Source of the DNA: an uncultured Sphingomonadales bacterium
Lineage (GTDB): Bacteria > Pseudomonadota > Alphaproteobacteria > Sphingomonadales > Sphingomonadaceae
Direction: 5' to 3'
Assembly: GCA_903868655.1 (NCBI GenBank)
Contig: CAIPWG010000364.1
Span: 1 to 5,487, forward strand
DNA: 5,487 nucleotides
The position numbers and the translations under genes are program-made. Position 1 is the stretch's first letter. Every line of letters starts with the position of its first letter. Below, one piece after another: positions 1-5,487 of this stretch. The notes below the pieces were generated by a model that did no database searches, was not told the DNA's origin, and saw only the letters and a program-made list of their open reading frames with translations.

Positions 1-171
1 GTATTCATCATGATCAGTGTAGGTAAAATCATCTGGAAAAACGTCTATTAGTTTTACGATAAAGTCAGCATCTGTTGTATTGATGCTAACCATTAAGTCG
101 GCTACTAATGGACCCGCAAGTGTTATATCATCACTCAACACAGTTGATTGAAATACGGCCACGTCCGGTCT
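1..171 (-). CDS. Partial CocE/NonD family hydrolase (X-Pro dipeptidyl-peptidase-like C-terminal domain), fragment
   Basis: On the minus strand the frame is open from base 1 to about base 190. It reads RPDVAVFQS (171-145), then DDITLAGPL (132-106), then TDADFIVKLIDVFPDDF (75-25). The order 'RPDV-x-VF ... LAGP ... DADF-x-VKLIDV(F/Y)P' is typical of the beta-sandwich C-terminal domain of CocE/NonD serine hydrolases (glutaryl-7-ACA acylase / S15 peptidase relatives), which cleave ester or amide bonds. The catalytic Ser/Asp/His alpha/beta-hydrolase domain would lie upstream and is absent. The C-terminal end would run past the left edge of the window. A TGA at 190-192 closes the frame, so the reading breaks just beyond the conserved RPDV. 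GC is about 37% and AT-ending codons are frequent, unlike everything to the right; the wording resembles Bacteroidota homologues. Family assignment is fairly sure; the origin of the piece is inference. Confidence 0.72.
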
Positions 172-1253
172 TCTGGCTGCAAGACCCGTTCAACATCATC
201 TACTCGTCGGGAACCACGGGCAGCCCCAAAGGCATCGTACAAAGCCACAAGATGCGCCATGAATATGCCCGCCGCAATCTTGCAGGTGGCTATGGCGACG
301 ATACGTGCGTGATCTGTTCGACCCCGCTCTATTCCAACACCACGCTGGTCAGCTTTTTCCCTGCGCTTGCAGGCGGTGGCAAAGTCGTGCTGATGGCGAA
401 GTTTGACGCGCGTGATTTCCTCGCGCTGTCGCAAGCCGAACGCGTGACCCATGCAATGTTGGTGCCGGTGCAATACCGGCGGATCATGGAATTGCCCGAT
501 TTCGATACGTTTGATCTGTCGTCCTATGCGTTGAAATCGAGCACGTCGGCGCCGTTTCCAGCCTGGTTGAAGGCCGATGTGCTCAAACGTTGGCCGGGCG
601 GCTTGCTCGAAGCGTATGGCATGACCGAAGGCGGCGCGTCGGCCATCCTGCTTGCGCATGAATTTCCCGACAAGCTTCACACCGTGGGACGTCCATCGCC
701 CGGTCATATCATGAAGATCATCGACGAGGCGGGGCATGAACTGCCGCAAGGGGAAACCGGCGAAATCGTCGGCCATTCGCCAGTCATGATGAACGGGTAT
801 CACCGGCAGGATGCCAAGACCCGCGAAGTGGAATGGTTTGATGCCGAGGGCCGCCGTTATATCCGCCACGGCGATGTCGGCCGGTTTGATGAAGACGGCT
901 TTTTGATCCTGATGGACCGGTCGAAAGACATGATTATTTCAGGCGGTTTCAATATCTTTCCAACCGATCTTGAAGCCCAGCTGACCCGGCAGGCAGCGGT
1001 GCGCGAAGCCGCGGTGATCGGTATTCCATCCGAAAAATGGGGCGAAACCCCACTGGCCGTGGTGGTATTGGCCGACACGCATGCCGATCCCGCGGCGATC
1101 CTGGCCGAAGCCAATGCGCATCTGGGCAAGACTCAACGGATCAGCGCCATCGAAGTGGTCGATGAATTGCCGCGCAGCGCCATCGGCAAAGTGCTCAAGC
1201 GCGATCTGCGCGACCGCTTTGGCGGAAACCCCGTTACTCAAGCCTTTTCCTGA
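156..1253 (+). CDS. Acyl-CoA synthetase (AMP-forming, FadD/ANL superfamily), 5'-truncated
   Basis: Activates a carboxylic acid to its acyl-CoA through an acyl-adenylate, using ATP and CoA. An ATG at 108 opens the frame, but its first ~15 codons lie in the AT-rich foreign segment and match nothing, so real coding begins at about 156-175. Counting residues from that ATG: phosphate-binding loop YSSGTTGSPKG (32-42), adenine-site AYGMTEGG (169-176), ribose-binding Asp in HGD (254-256), hinge DRSKDMIISGGFN (270-282) and catalytic Lys in SAIGK (K361). All core motifs from the P-loop on are intact. Only the N-terminal ~150-180 residues of a normal ~510-550-residue enzyme are missing, so this copy as written would not be functional. 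The substrate cannot be read from sequence; a medium/long-chain fatty acid or an aromatic/alicyclic acid is plausible. The thiolase starts 26 nt downstream, suggesting an operon for acyl-CoA breakdown. Confidence 0.88.
   Translation, partial: RPRPVFWLQDPFNIIYSSGTTGSPKGIVQSHKMRHEYARRNLAGGYGDDTCVICSTPLYSNTTLVSFFPALAGGGKVVLMAKFDARDFLALSQAERVTHAMLVPVQYRRIMELPDFDTFDLSSYALKSSTSAPFPAWLKADVLKRWPGGLLEAYGMTEGGASAILLAHEFPDKLHTVGRPSPGHIMKIIDEAGHELPQGETGEIVGHSPVMMNGYHRQDAKTREVEWFDAEGRRYIRHGDVGRFDEDGFLILMDRSKDMIISGGFNIFPTDLEAQLTRQAAVREAAVIGIPSEKWGETPLAVVVLADTHADPAAILAEANAHLGKTQRISAIEVVDELPRSAIGKVLKRDLRDRFGGNPVTQAFS
157..175. other. Breakpoint between two unrelated coding sequences (probable chimeric junction)
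   Basis: Family-like minus-strand CocE sequence ends here at RPDV (171-160). Family-like plus-strand acyl-CoA synthetase sequence begins here, at roughly the Trp codon 174-176. Neither gene has its start or end at this point. GC rises from about 37% before base 150 to about 57% in the next 150 bases. I see no insertion-sequence end, target duplication or tRNA at the join. A short stretch (157-171) is compatible with both readings, so the exact base cannot be fixed. An assembly or library chimera is the simplest explanation; a real recombination event cannot be excluded. Confidence 0.6.
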
Positions 1254-1279
1254 CATGTTGAACGAGAGGATTTTCAGAC

Positions 1280-2455
1280 ATGCGTGATGCAGTAATCGTA
1301 TCGGTTGCGCGGACCCCCATCGGCCGCGCGTACAAGGGCGCCTTCAACGCCACCGGCGGCGCCACACTCGGTGCGCACAGCTTGCGTGCAGCAGTGGAAC
1401 GCGCCGGCATCGAAGGCGGTGAAGTCGACGATGTGGTCTGGGGCGCAGCGCTTCAGCAGGGGGCACAGGCCGGCAATATCGCACGACAGGTCGCCCTGCG
1501 CGCCGGTCTGCCGATTACCGTTTCAGGCCAGTCGATGGATCGCCAGTGTTCGTCGGGCCTGATGACCATCGCCACCGCGTCGAAACAGGTGATCTTTGAC
1601 CGCATGGATGTGGTCGCCGCCGGTGGTCAGGAACTGATCAGCGTGGTCCAGACCAAGGACATGCGCGTACAGCCCGATCCCGAACTGTATGCCATGCACA
1701 ATGCGATCTACATGCCCATGCTGCAAACCGCCGAAGTGGTCGGCGCGCGCTATGGCATTGGTCGCGACGCGTGCGATGCTTATGCGTTCCAATCGCAGCA
1801 GCGTACTGCGGCGGCACAGGCGGCCAACCTGTTCGCCGATGAAATCGTGCCGGTCAGCACCAAAATGGCCGTTGCCGACAAGGAAACCGGCGCGATCAGC
1901 CACCGCGACGTGACTTTGACGAAGGACGAAGGCAACCGCCCCGAAACCACGCTCGAAGGCCTGAATTCGCTTAAGTCGGTCCTGCCCGATGGCATCGTGA
2001 CCGCTGGCAATGCCAGCCAGCTGTCTGATGGTTCGGCGGCCGTGGTGATCATGGATGGCGCGGTTGCCGCCAAAAAGGGGCTGACCCCGCTAGGCCGCTA
2101 TGTCGGCATGGCGGTTGCAGGCACCGAACCCGATGAAATGGGCATTGGCCCGGTCTATGCCATTCCCAAGCTGCTCAGCCGATTTGGCCTGACAGTGGCC
2201 GACATCGGCCTGTGGGAACTGAACGAGGCCTTTGCCGTCCAGGTGCTCTATTGCCGCGACCGTCTGGGCATTCCGGATGAACTGCTCAACGTCAACGGCG
2301 GCTCGATCTCGATCGGCCATCCTTACGGTATGACCGGCGCACGCTGCTCGATCCACGCCTTGCTCGAAGGCAAGCGTCGCGGTACGAAATATGCGGTGGT
2401 AACGATGTGCGTCGGCGGCGGCATGGGTGCCGCAGGCCTCTTCGAAATTTTCTGA
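1280..2455 (+). CDS. Thiolase family protein (acetyl-CoA acyltransferase / acetyltransferase)
   Basis: Intact 391-residue thiolase, the usual length. It should catalyse CoA-dependent cleavage of a 3-ketoacyl-CoA to acetyl-CoA plus a shortened acyl-CoA, or the reverse condensation, in the cytoplasm. Visible motifs: N-terminal [11 protein letters not shown] (5-15), nucleophilic Cys90 in [20 protein letters not shown] (243-254), NEAFA (315-319), [10 protein letters not shown] with His347 (346-355) and C-terminal Cys377 in CVGGGMG. All catalytic residues are therefore present. After Cys90 it reads GGQELIS (115-121) where many degradative thiolases have GG.E.MS, which suggests a subgroup rather than classic FadA/PhaA. 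The start ATG follows GAGAGGA (1264-1270) at 9 nt. The synthetase stop lies 26 nt upstream, so the two are probably cotranscribed and act in one degradation route. Chain-length preference and direction cannot be told from sequence. Confidence 0.93.
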   Translation: MRDAVIVSVARTPIGRAYKGAFNATGGATLGAHSLRAAVERAGIEGGEVDDVVWGAALQQGAQAGNIARQVALRAGLPITVSGQSMDRQCSSGLMTIATASKQVIFDRMDVVAAGGQELISVVQTKDMRVQPDPELYAMHNAIYMPMLQTAEVVGARYGIGRDACDAYAFQSQQRTAAAQAANLFADEIVPVSTKMAVADKETGAISHRDVTLTKDEGNRPETTLEGLNSLKSVLPDGIVTAGNASQLSDGSAAVVIMDGAVAAKKGLTPLGRYVGMAVAGTEPDEMGIGPVYAIPKLLSRFGLTVADIGLWELNEAFAVQVLYCRDRLGIPDELLNVNGGSISIGHPYGMTGARCSIHALLEGKRRGTKYAVVTMCVGGGMGAAGLFEIF

Positions 2456-2461
2456 ACTGGC

Positions 2462-2492
2462 AGCCCGGCCCCACTTCTGGTGAGGCCGGGCT
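2462..2492. terminator. GC-rich hairpin between convergent genes, probable bidirectional terminator
   Basis: AGCCCGGCC (2462-2470) pairs perfectly with GGCCGGGCT (2484-2492). Inside the 13-nt gap, CAC (2472-2474) can pair with GTG (2480-2482) around a five-base loop. The hairpin starts 6 nt after the thiolase stop and lies 18 nt beyond the DUF983 stop, as expected for a shared terminator of convergent units. Neither side has a clear T-run, so it may be a weak intrinsic terminator or an mRNA 3'-end stabiliser. Confidence 0.6.
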
Positions 2493-2510
2493 TCACCCGC
2501 GACCCTGCCG

Positions 2511-2912
2511 TTATTCGACGCCAGCTTCGACTTTGCCGGGGTTTTGCGCGAAACCGGCCATGCCCATCCACCATTGCAGCGCGATGATCCCGCCTTTTGC
2601 GGGTTGCAGCAAGCTCATCAGCATTGTTACGGCGATCGCCAGCGCAATCGCAACCAAGGCCCAGGTGGGCAGATATGGCGAGCTGCCCAGCAGGATCATG
2701 ATCGGCGCCATGACATGGCCGGTCACGATGATTGCAACATAAGGCGGAAAATCGTCCGCCGAATGCAGCGTCCAATCCTGCCCGCATGACGCGCACTGTG
2801 CGACCGGCTTCAGGAATTTTGCAAACAACCGCGCCCCGCCACAGCGCGGACATTTACCCGCAATACCCCGACGCATCGCCGCCCACAGTGATTGGGGCAG
2901 ATCGAGGGTCAT
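2511..2912 (-). CDS. DUF983 family protein, small zinc-ribbon membrane protein
   Basis: A 133-residue protein of uncharacterised family DUF983. The N-terminal part has a zinc-ribbon-like CPRC (21-24) and CASC (40-43), 15 residues apart. Then come FPPYVAIIVTGHVMAP (55-70) in the first membrane segment (about 57-76), a short PTW turn, and a second hydrophobic segment (about 83-102). The family-typical LLQPAKGGIIALQW follows (101-114), and the tail is short and polar. I infer an inner-membrane protein with a cytoplasmic metal-binding head; no reaction is established for the family. From memory, alphaproteobacterial relatives often sit in cytochrome c oxidase clusters, so linkage to der is of note. 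Its ATG overlaps the der stop (ATGA, 2912-2909), implying translational coupling, and the start is fixed by that overlap. Confidence 0.87.
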   Translation of the reverse strand: MTLDLPQSLWAAMRRGIAGKCPRCGGARLFAKFLKPVAQCASCGQDWTLHSADDFPPYVAIIVTGHVMAPIMILLGSSPYLPTWALVAIALAIAVTMLMSLLQPAKGGIIALQWWMGMAGFAQNPGKVEAGVE

Positions 2913-4300
2913 TTGTTCTTGTCGTCGAACGGGTTTTTCGCGCTGCGCAGCGTCAGCCGGATCGGCACGGCATCGAAACCCAGTTCGCGGCGGATACCGT
3001 TGACCAGATAACGGCGGTAACTTTCGGGAAGCTGGTCGAGCCGTGTACCAAACAAAATGAAACCCGGTGGTCGGGTTTTGGCCTGCGTGATATAGCGCAG
3101 CTTAATCCGGCGACCGCCGGGCGCAGGCGGTGGATTTGCCGACAAGGCTGAATCGAACCAGCGATTGAGCGCGGCGGTCGGAACGCGCTTGCTCCAGGCA
3201 TCGCGCAATTCGAATGCTGCTGCGATCATGGCATCCAGCCCTTTGCCGGTGCGCGCCGAAACCGCGATCAACGGCACGCCGCGCACTTGCGCCAGGCCAT
3301 CTTCGAGCGCTGCGCGAATGCCATTGAACAGCCCACTGGGATCTTCGGCAATGTCCCACTTGTTGATCGCAATGATCAGCGCGCGGCCTTCTTCAAGCAC
3401 CAGCGACGCGATCTTGAGGTCCTGATGTTCCAGGCCGCGCGTAGCATCGAGCAGCAAGACCACGACTTCGGCAAAATCGACTGCATGGCGCGCGTCGGCC
3501 ACGGCCAGTTTTTCCAGCTTGTCGACGACCAGCGCTTTTTTGCGCATGCCCGCCGTATCAATCAGCCGGACCGGCCGCGTTTGGCCATTGGCAGGATCGT
3601 GCCAGGTCCAATCAATCGCAATCGAATCGCGCGTAATCCCGGCCTCAGGCCCGGTGAGCAACCGATCCTGTCCCAGAATGCGGTTGATCAGGGTCGATTT
3701 TCCCGCGTTGGGCCGACCGACAATCGCCAGTTTCAGAACGCTTTGCGGGTCGTATTCAGGCTCGTCCTCGCCGCGTTCGGCGGGCTCTTCGGCTTCGCCG
3801 ATGAGCGGCAGCAGCGCCTGGAACAAATCGCTGAACCCTTCGCCATGTTCACCGGACAGCGCAATCGGTTCGCCAAAGCCCAAAGAAAAGGCTTCGAACA
3901 CGCCATCATCGCCCGCGCGGCCTTCGGCTTTGTTGGCCACGAGGATCACCGGAACCGAAGATTCGTGCAGATGGCGACCGATCTCTTCGTCGAGCAAAGT
4001 CAGGCCTGCGCGCGAATCGATGACGAACATAGCGACATCGGCACCCGCCAGCGCGGCCTCGGTCTGCATCCGCATGCGACCCGGCAAAGTGGTCGGGTCG
4101 TCGTCTTCCCACCCGGCGGTATCGACGATCGTAAATGCCAGCCCCAACAAATCGGCATCGCCGAGGCGACGATCCCGCGTAACACCCGGCTGATCGTCAA
4201 CCAATGCGAGTTTCTTGCCCACCAGCCGATTGAACAGCGTGGATTTGCCGACGTTGGGGCGACCGATAATGACAACTTGAGGTTTCTGGGGGGCAGACAT
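2909..4300 (-). CDS. der: Ribosome biogenesis GTPase Der (EngA)
   Basis: Essential tandem GTPase that assists late assembly of the 50S ribosomal subunit. In the 463-residue version, GTPase domain 1 shows GRPNVGKST (13-21), GVTRD (39-43), DTAG (60-63) and NKAE (123-126). An acidic linker follows (about 168-188). Domain 2 shows GRPNAGKST (195-203), GITRD (221-225), DTAG (248-251), NKWD (313-316) and SAR (348-350). The C-terminal KH-like RNA-binding domain spans about 370-463. All G motifs are intact and the length is normal. I chose ATG 4300 because Der proteins begin a few residues before the first beta strand; an upstream TTG (4336) would add 12 residues without family resemblance or a ribosome binding site. 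No strong Shine-Dalgarno is visible before ATG 4300 either. It is the first gene of a unit with DUF983 and is divergent from the CHAP gene. Confidence 0.97.
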   Translation of the reverse strand: MSAPQKPQVVIIGRPNVGKSTLFNRLVGKKLALVDDQPGVTRDRRLGDADLLGLAFTIVDTAGWEDDDPTTLPGRMRMQTEAALAGADVAMFVIDSRAGLTLLDEEIGRHLHESSVPVILVANKAEGRAGDDGVFEAFSLGFGEPIALSGEHGEGFSDLFQALLPLIGEAEEPAERGEDEPEYDPQSVLKLAIVGRPNAGKSTLINRILGQDRLLTGPEAGITRDSIAIDWTWHDPANGQTRPVRLIDTAGMRKKALVVDKLEKLAVADARHAVDFAEVVVLLLDATRGLEHQDLKIASLVLEEGRALIIAINKWDIAEDPSGLFNGIRAALEDGLAQVRGVPLIAVSARTGKGLDAMIAAAFELRDAWSKRVPTAALNRWFDSALSANPPPAPGGRRIKLRYITQAKTRPPGFILFGTRLDQLPESYRRYLVNGIRRELGFDAVPIRLTLRSAKNPFDDKNK

Positions 4301-4340
4301 ACGGGCCGCCGTGCCGGTTTGTCGACAGAAAGGCAAGCAA

Positions 4341-4369
4341 TTGCGACGAGCCGAGGTTAAACGGACAAT
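4341..4369 (+). promoter_or_regulatory. Weak candidate sigma-70-type promoter for the CHAP gene
   Basis: TTGCGA (4341-4346) and GACAAT (4364-4369) are separated by 17 nt, each matching the consensus hexamer at four of six positions. Transcription would start near 4376, leaving a leader of about 60 nt before ATG 4436. This is a pattern match only; in GC-rich alphaproteobacteria such matches are often fortuitous. I saw no equally good candidate for der on the opposite strand. Confidence 0.25.
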
Positions 4370-4420
4370 GCCTTACACGCCATTAACCCTTTCTTCTCGG
4401 GGCACCTTAACCTGCCTCGG
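4351..4420. repeat. Inverted TTAACC / CCTCGG elements in the der-CHAP intergenic region
   Basis: CCGAGGTTAA (4351-4360) is mirrored by TTAACCTGCCTCGG (4407-4420). AGGTTAA pairs with TTAACCT (7 bp) and CCGAGG with CCTCGG (6 bp), in a register differing by four bases. A third TTAACC lies between them at 4383-4388. TTAACC resembles half of the CtrA binding site (TTAA-N7-TTAA) of alphaproteobacteria, but no two copies have the 7-nt spacing. The region separates two divergent genes, so these could be operator sites for a shared regulator. Confidence 0.35.
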
Positions 4421-4435
4421 TGCAAGACTAAGGAC

Positions 4436-5275
4436 ATGCACGGATGGACCTTAAAAATTGCGCATCGACGGCCGGGGCCCGCATGGGGCAGCGCGCTGGG
4501 CATTGTGCTCGGGCTTTGCACCCCCACTTTTGTGCCGATGGCACAAGCGCGTGCAGCTGCGACCACGCACAGTATAGCCACCGACCCGGGCAGCGATGAC
4601 AGCGATGCGCTACCCTATCGCCAATGCGTGCCTTTTGCGCGCGAAGCTTCGGGAATCCGGCTTTTTGGCGATGCGTTAACCTGGTGGGATCAGGCCGAAG
4701 GCCATTACGCCCGTGGCCGCGAGCCCAAAGTGGGCGCAGTCATGAGCTTCAGCCCGCACGGCGCCATGACCTTGGGCCATGTCGCCATGGTCAGCCGGAT
4801 CATCGATGACCGTACGGTGCTGTTGCGCCACGCCAATTGGTCACCGATCGACGGACGGCGGGGCAATGTCGAACTCGATGTGCGCGCGGTTGACGTCTCG
4901 CCCGACAACGATTGGAGCGAAGTGCGTGTGTGGTATGCTCCGATCGGTGATCTGGGCACGACGCACTGGCCCGTCAACGGCTTCATCTACAAAGGCAAGC
5001 CGCGTCAAAGTTTGGAAAAGCCGGCGCTGCGCAAGGCCATTTTCACATCCAGCGACGCACCGCGCGTGACACAAATGCTGGCACCGAACCACAGCACCAG
5101 CCGGATCAACGCCAGCTTTCTGCAAGGCATCGATTCAGCGCCCCCCACACGCACCATGCTGATTTCGCGGACGTCAAGCCGAACGGCGCCCGCTGCGATG
5201 AGTGCAGTCCCTCCGCGCGGGGATGATCCGATCGGACGTATCATCGCCGCGCACATGAAACGCACGACGCGCTGA
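4436..5275 (+). CDS. Secreted CHAP domain-containing protein (putative peptidoglycan amidase/peptidase)
   Basis: A 279-residue exported protein. A basic start (K7, R11, R12), a hydrophobic stretch (about 17-35) and AQARA (36-40) make a likely Sec signal peptide cleaved near residue 40. The CHAP domain covers about 58-190. The presumed nucleophile is Cys64 in QCVPFARE, followed by GDALTWWDQA (78-87), GAVMSF (100-105), His115 in GHVAMV and Asn134 in HANWS as the third polar residue. CHAP proteins are cysteine amidases/endopeptidases of the NlpC/P60 fold, usually cutting peptidoglycan peptides, so a periplasmic role in wall remodelling is inferred. Residues from about 190 on are Ser/Thr/Pro/Arg-rich, with no domain I recognise. 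ATG 4436 is the only ATG, GTG or TTG start giving a full signal peptide. The AGGA (4431-4434) is one base before it, too close for normal use. Divergent from der. Confidence 0.87.
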   Translation: MHGWTLKIAHRRPGPAWGSALGIVLGLCTPTFVPMAQARAAATTHSIATDPGSDDSDALPYRQCVPFAREASGIRLFGDALTWWDQAEGHYARGREPKVGAVMSFSPHGAMTLGHVAMVSRIIDDRTVLLRHANWSPIDGRRGNVELDVRAVDVSPDNDWSEVRVWYAPIGDLGTTHWPVNGFIYKGKPRQSLEKPALRKAIFTSSDAPRVTQMLAPNHSTSRINASFLQGIDSAPPTRTMLISRTSSRTAPAAMSAVPPRGDDPIGRIIAAHMKRTTR

Positions 5276-5372
5276 TCCCAAGATACCCCATCGTCCAATC
5301 CAGCATCAGCGATGACAGGCGGCGACCGGACTGATAGATCGCGCTGTTCGGGAGATACAGGGGGAGAACGCC

Positions 5373-5456
5373 ATGACAAGCGCACAGATCGTGCCAGTAA
5401 TCGCAGCAACGCTGGTTGCGTTCTCGTCGGCGGGTTGTGGTATTAGGCGCTGTTGA
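5373..5456 (+). CDS. Possible very short lipoprotein-like ORF (27 codons)
   Basis: AGGGGGAG (5359-5366) is followed after 6 nt by ATG 5373, better ribosome-binding spacing than for the CHAP gene. The predicted peptide has a hydrophobic core (IVPVIAATLVAF) and then SAGC, a loose lipobox with Cys22, and stops at codon 28. It looks like an entericidin-type or other small lipoprotein signal sequence cut short. A +1 frame (5431 to the window end) stays open and reads on as VVVLGAVEVGLPEPSNEP. A single-base indel near 5430-5445 could therefore join the signal to a longer protein, or the last bases may be low-quality contig end. It is unrecognised and may not be a gene. The rest of 5276-5487 shows no RNA gene, strong hairpin or repeat. 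Confidence 0.3.
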   Translation: MTSAQIVPVIAATLVAFSSAGCGIRRC

Positions 5457-5487
5457 GGTTGGATTGCCAGAACCGAGCAACGAGCCA

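Noticed and set aside
135..869. 244-codon minus-strand open frame opposite the acyl-CoA synthetase
   Set aside because: It is antisense to conserved synthetase motifs and its product is Arg/His-rich with no recognisable family.
4301..4336. Upstream TTG start of der adding 12 residues
   Set aside because: The extra residues do not resemble Der N-termini and no Shine-Dalgarno precedes the TTG; ATG 4300 places the first G1 motif at the usual distance.
3287..4360. Long open frame of 357 codons on the plus strand opposite der
   Set aside because: It is fully antisense to a clearly identified, intact Der GTPase, begins at TTG without a ribosome binding site, and its protein has no domain-like pattern. 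It is a codon-bias shadow.
4357..4410. Full CtrA binding site
   Set aside because: The TTAA words are spaced 22 and 20 bases apart, not 7, so only half-site resemblance can be claimed.
4436..4560. Twin-arginine or lipoprotein signal in the CHAP protein
   Set aside because: The RR at residues 11-12 is followed by PGPAW rather than a Tat-type motif, and the Cys at 28 is preceded by LGL, which is not a lipobox. An ordinary Sec signal with AQARA fits better.
5276..5370. Terminator or small RNA after the CHAP gene
   Set aside because: Only very short stems (such as CATC/GATG at about 5303-5313) without a T-run are visible, which is what chance would give.
1..5487. CRISPR array, tRNA/rRNA, insertion sequence or phage-defence genes
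   Set aside because: No regularly spaced repeats, no tRNA-like cloverleaf, and no transposase or defence-type motifs were seen on either strand.

Overview
The window looks like alphaproteobacterial DNA, most likely from Sphingomonadales. This rests on the moderately high GC, the divergent der / CHAP-protein arrangement and the character of the proteins. I judged it from protein character alone, with no database search. The first ~155 bases do not fit: a hand count gives about 37% GC for bases 1-150 and about 57% for bases 151-300. The minus strand of that short stretch encodes part of an unrelated hydrolase whose sequence looks more like Bacteroidota.

Layout. (1) Bases 1-171, minus strand: an internal piece of a CocE/NonD-type hydrolase (X-Pro dipeptidyl-peptidase-like C-terminal domain), open at the window edge and broken off at about 157-175. 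(2) Plus strand to 1253: an acyl-CoA synthetase lacking its N-terminal third because it starts at the same breakpoint. (3) 1280-2455, plus: an intact thiolase, 26 nt after the synthetase and probably in the same operon. (4) 2462-2492: a GC-rich hairpin between convergent genes, a likely shared terminator. (5) 4300-2511, minus: the ribosome-assembly GTPase gene der, overlapping by ATGA a DUF983 gene for a small zinc-ribbon membrane protein. (6) 4301-4435: a divergent regulatory region with repeated TTAACC elements in inverted arrangement. (7) 4436-5275, plus: a secreted CHAP-domain (NlpC/P60-like) putative cell-wall hydrolase. (8) 5276-5487: mostly featureless, with one possible very short lipoprotein-like ORF behind a good ribosome binding site.

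How the genes work together. The synthetase and thiolase fit one acyl-CoA degradation pathway: activation of a carboxylic acid, then thiolytic cleavage. The dehydrogenase and hydratase steps are not in this window. Der with DUF983 forms a second, translationally coupled unit. The CHAP protein is transcribed divergently from der and acts in the envelope.

I did not find a convincing new biological system. The most unusual signal is the abrupt junction near base 165. It joins two unrelated coding sequences of different base composition on opposite strands and is more likely an assembly chimera than a real rearrangement.
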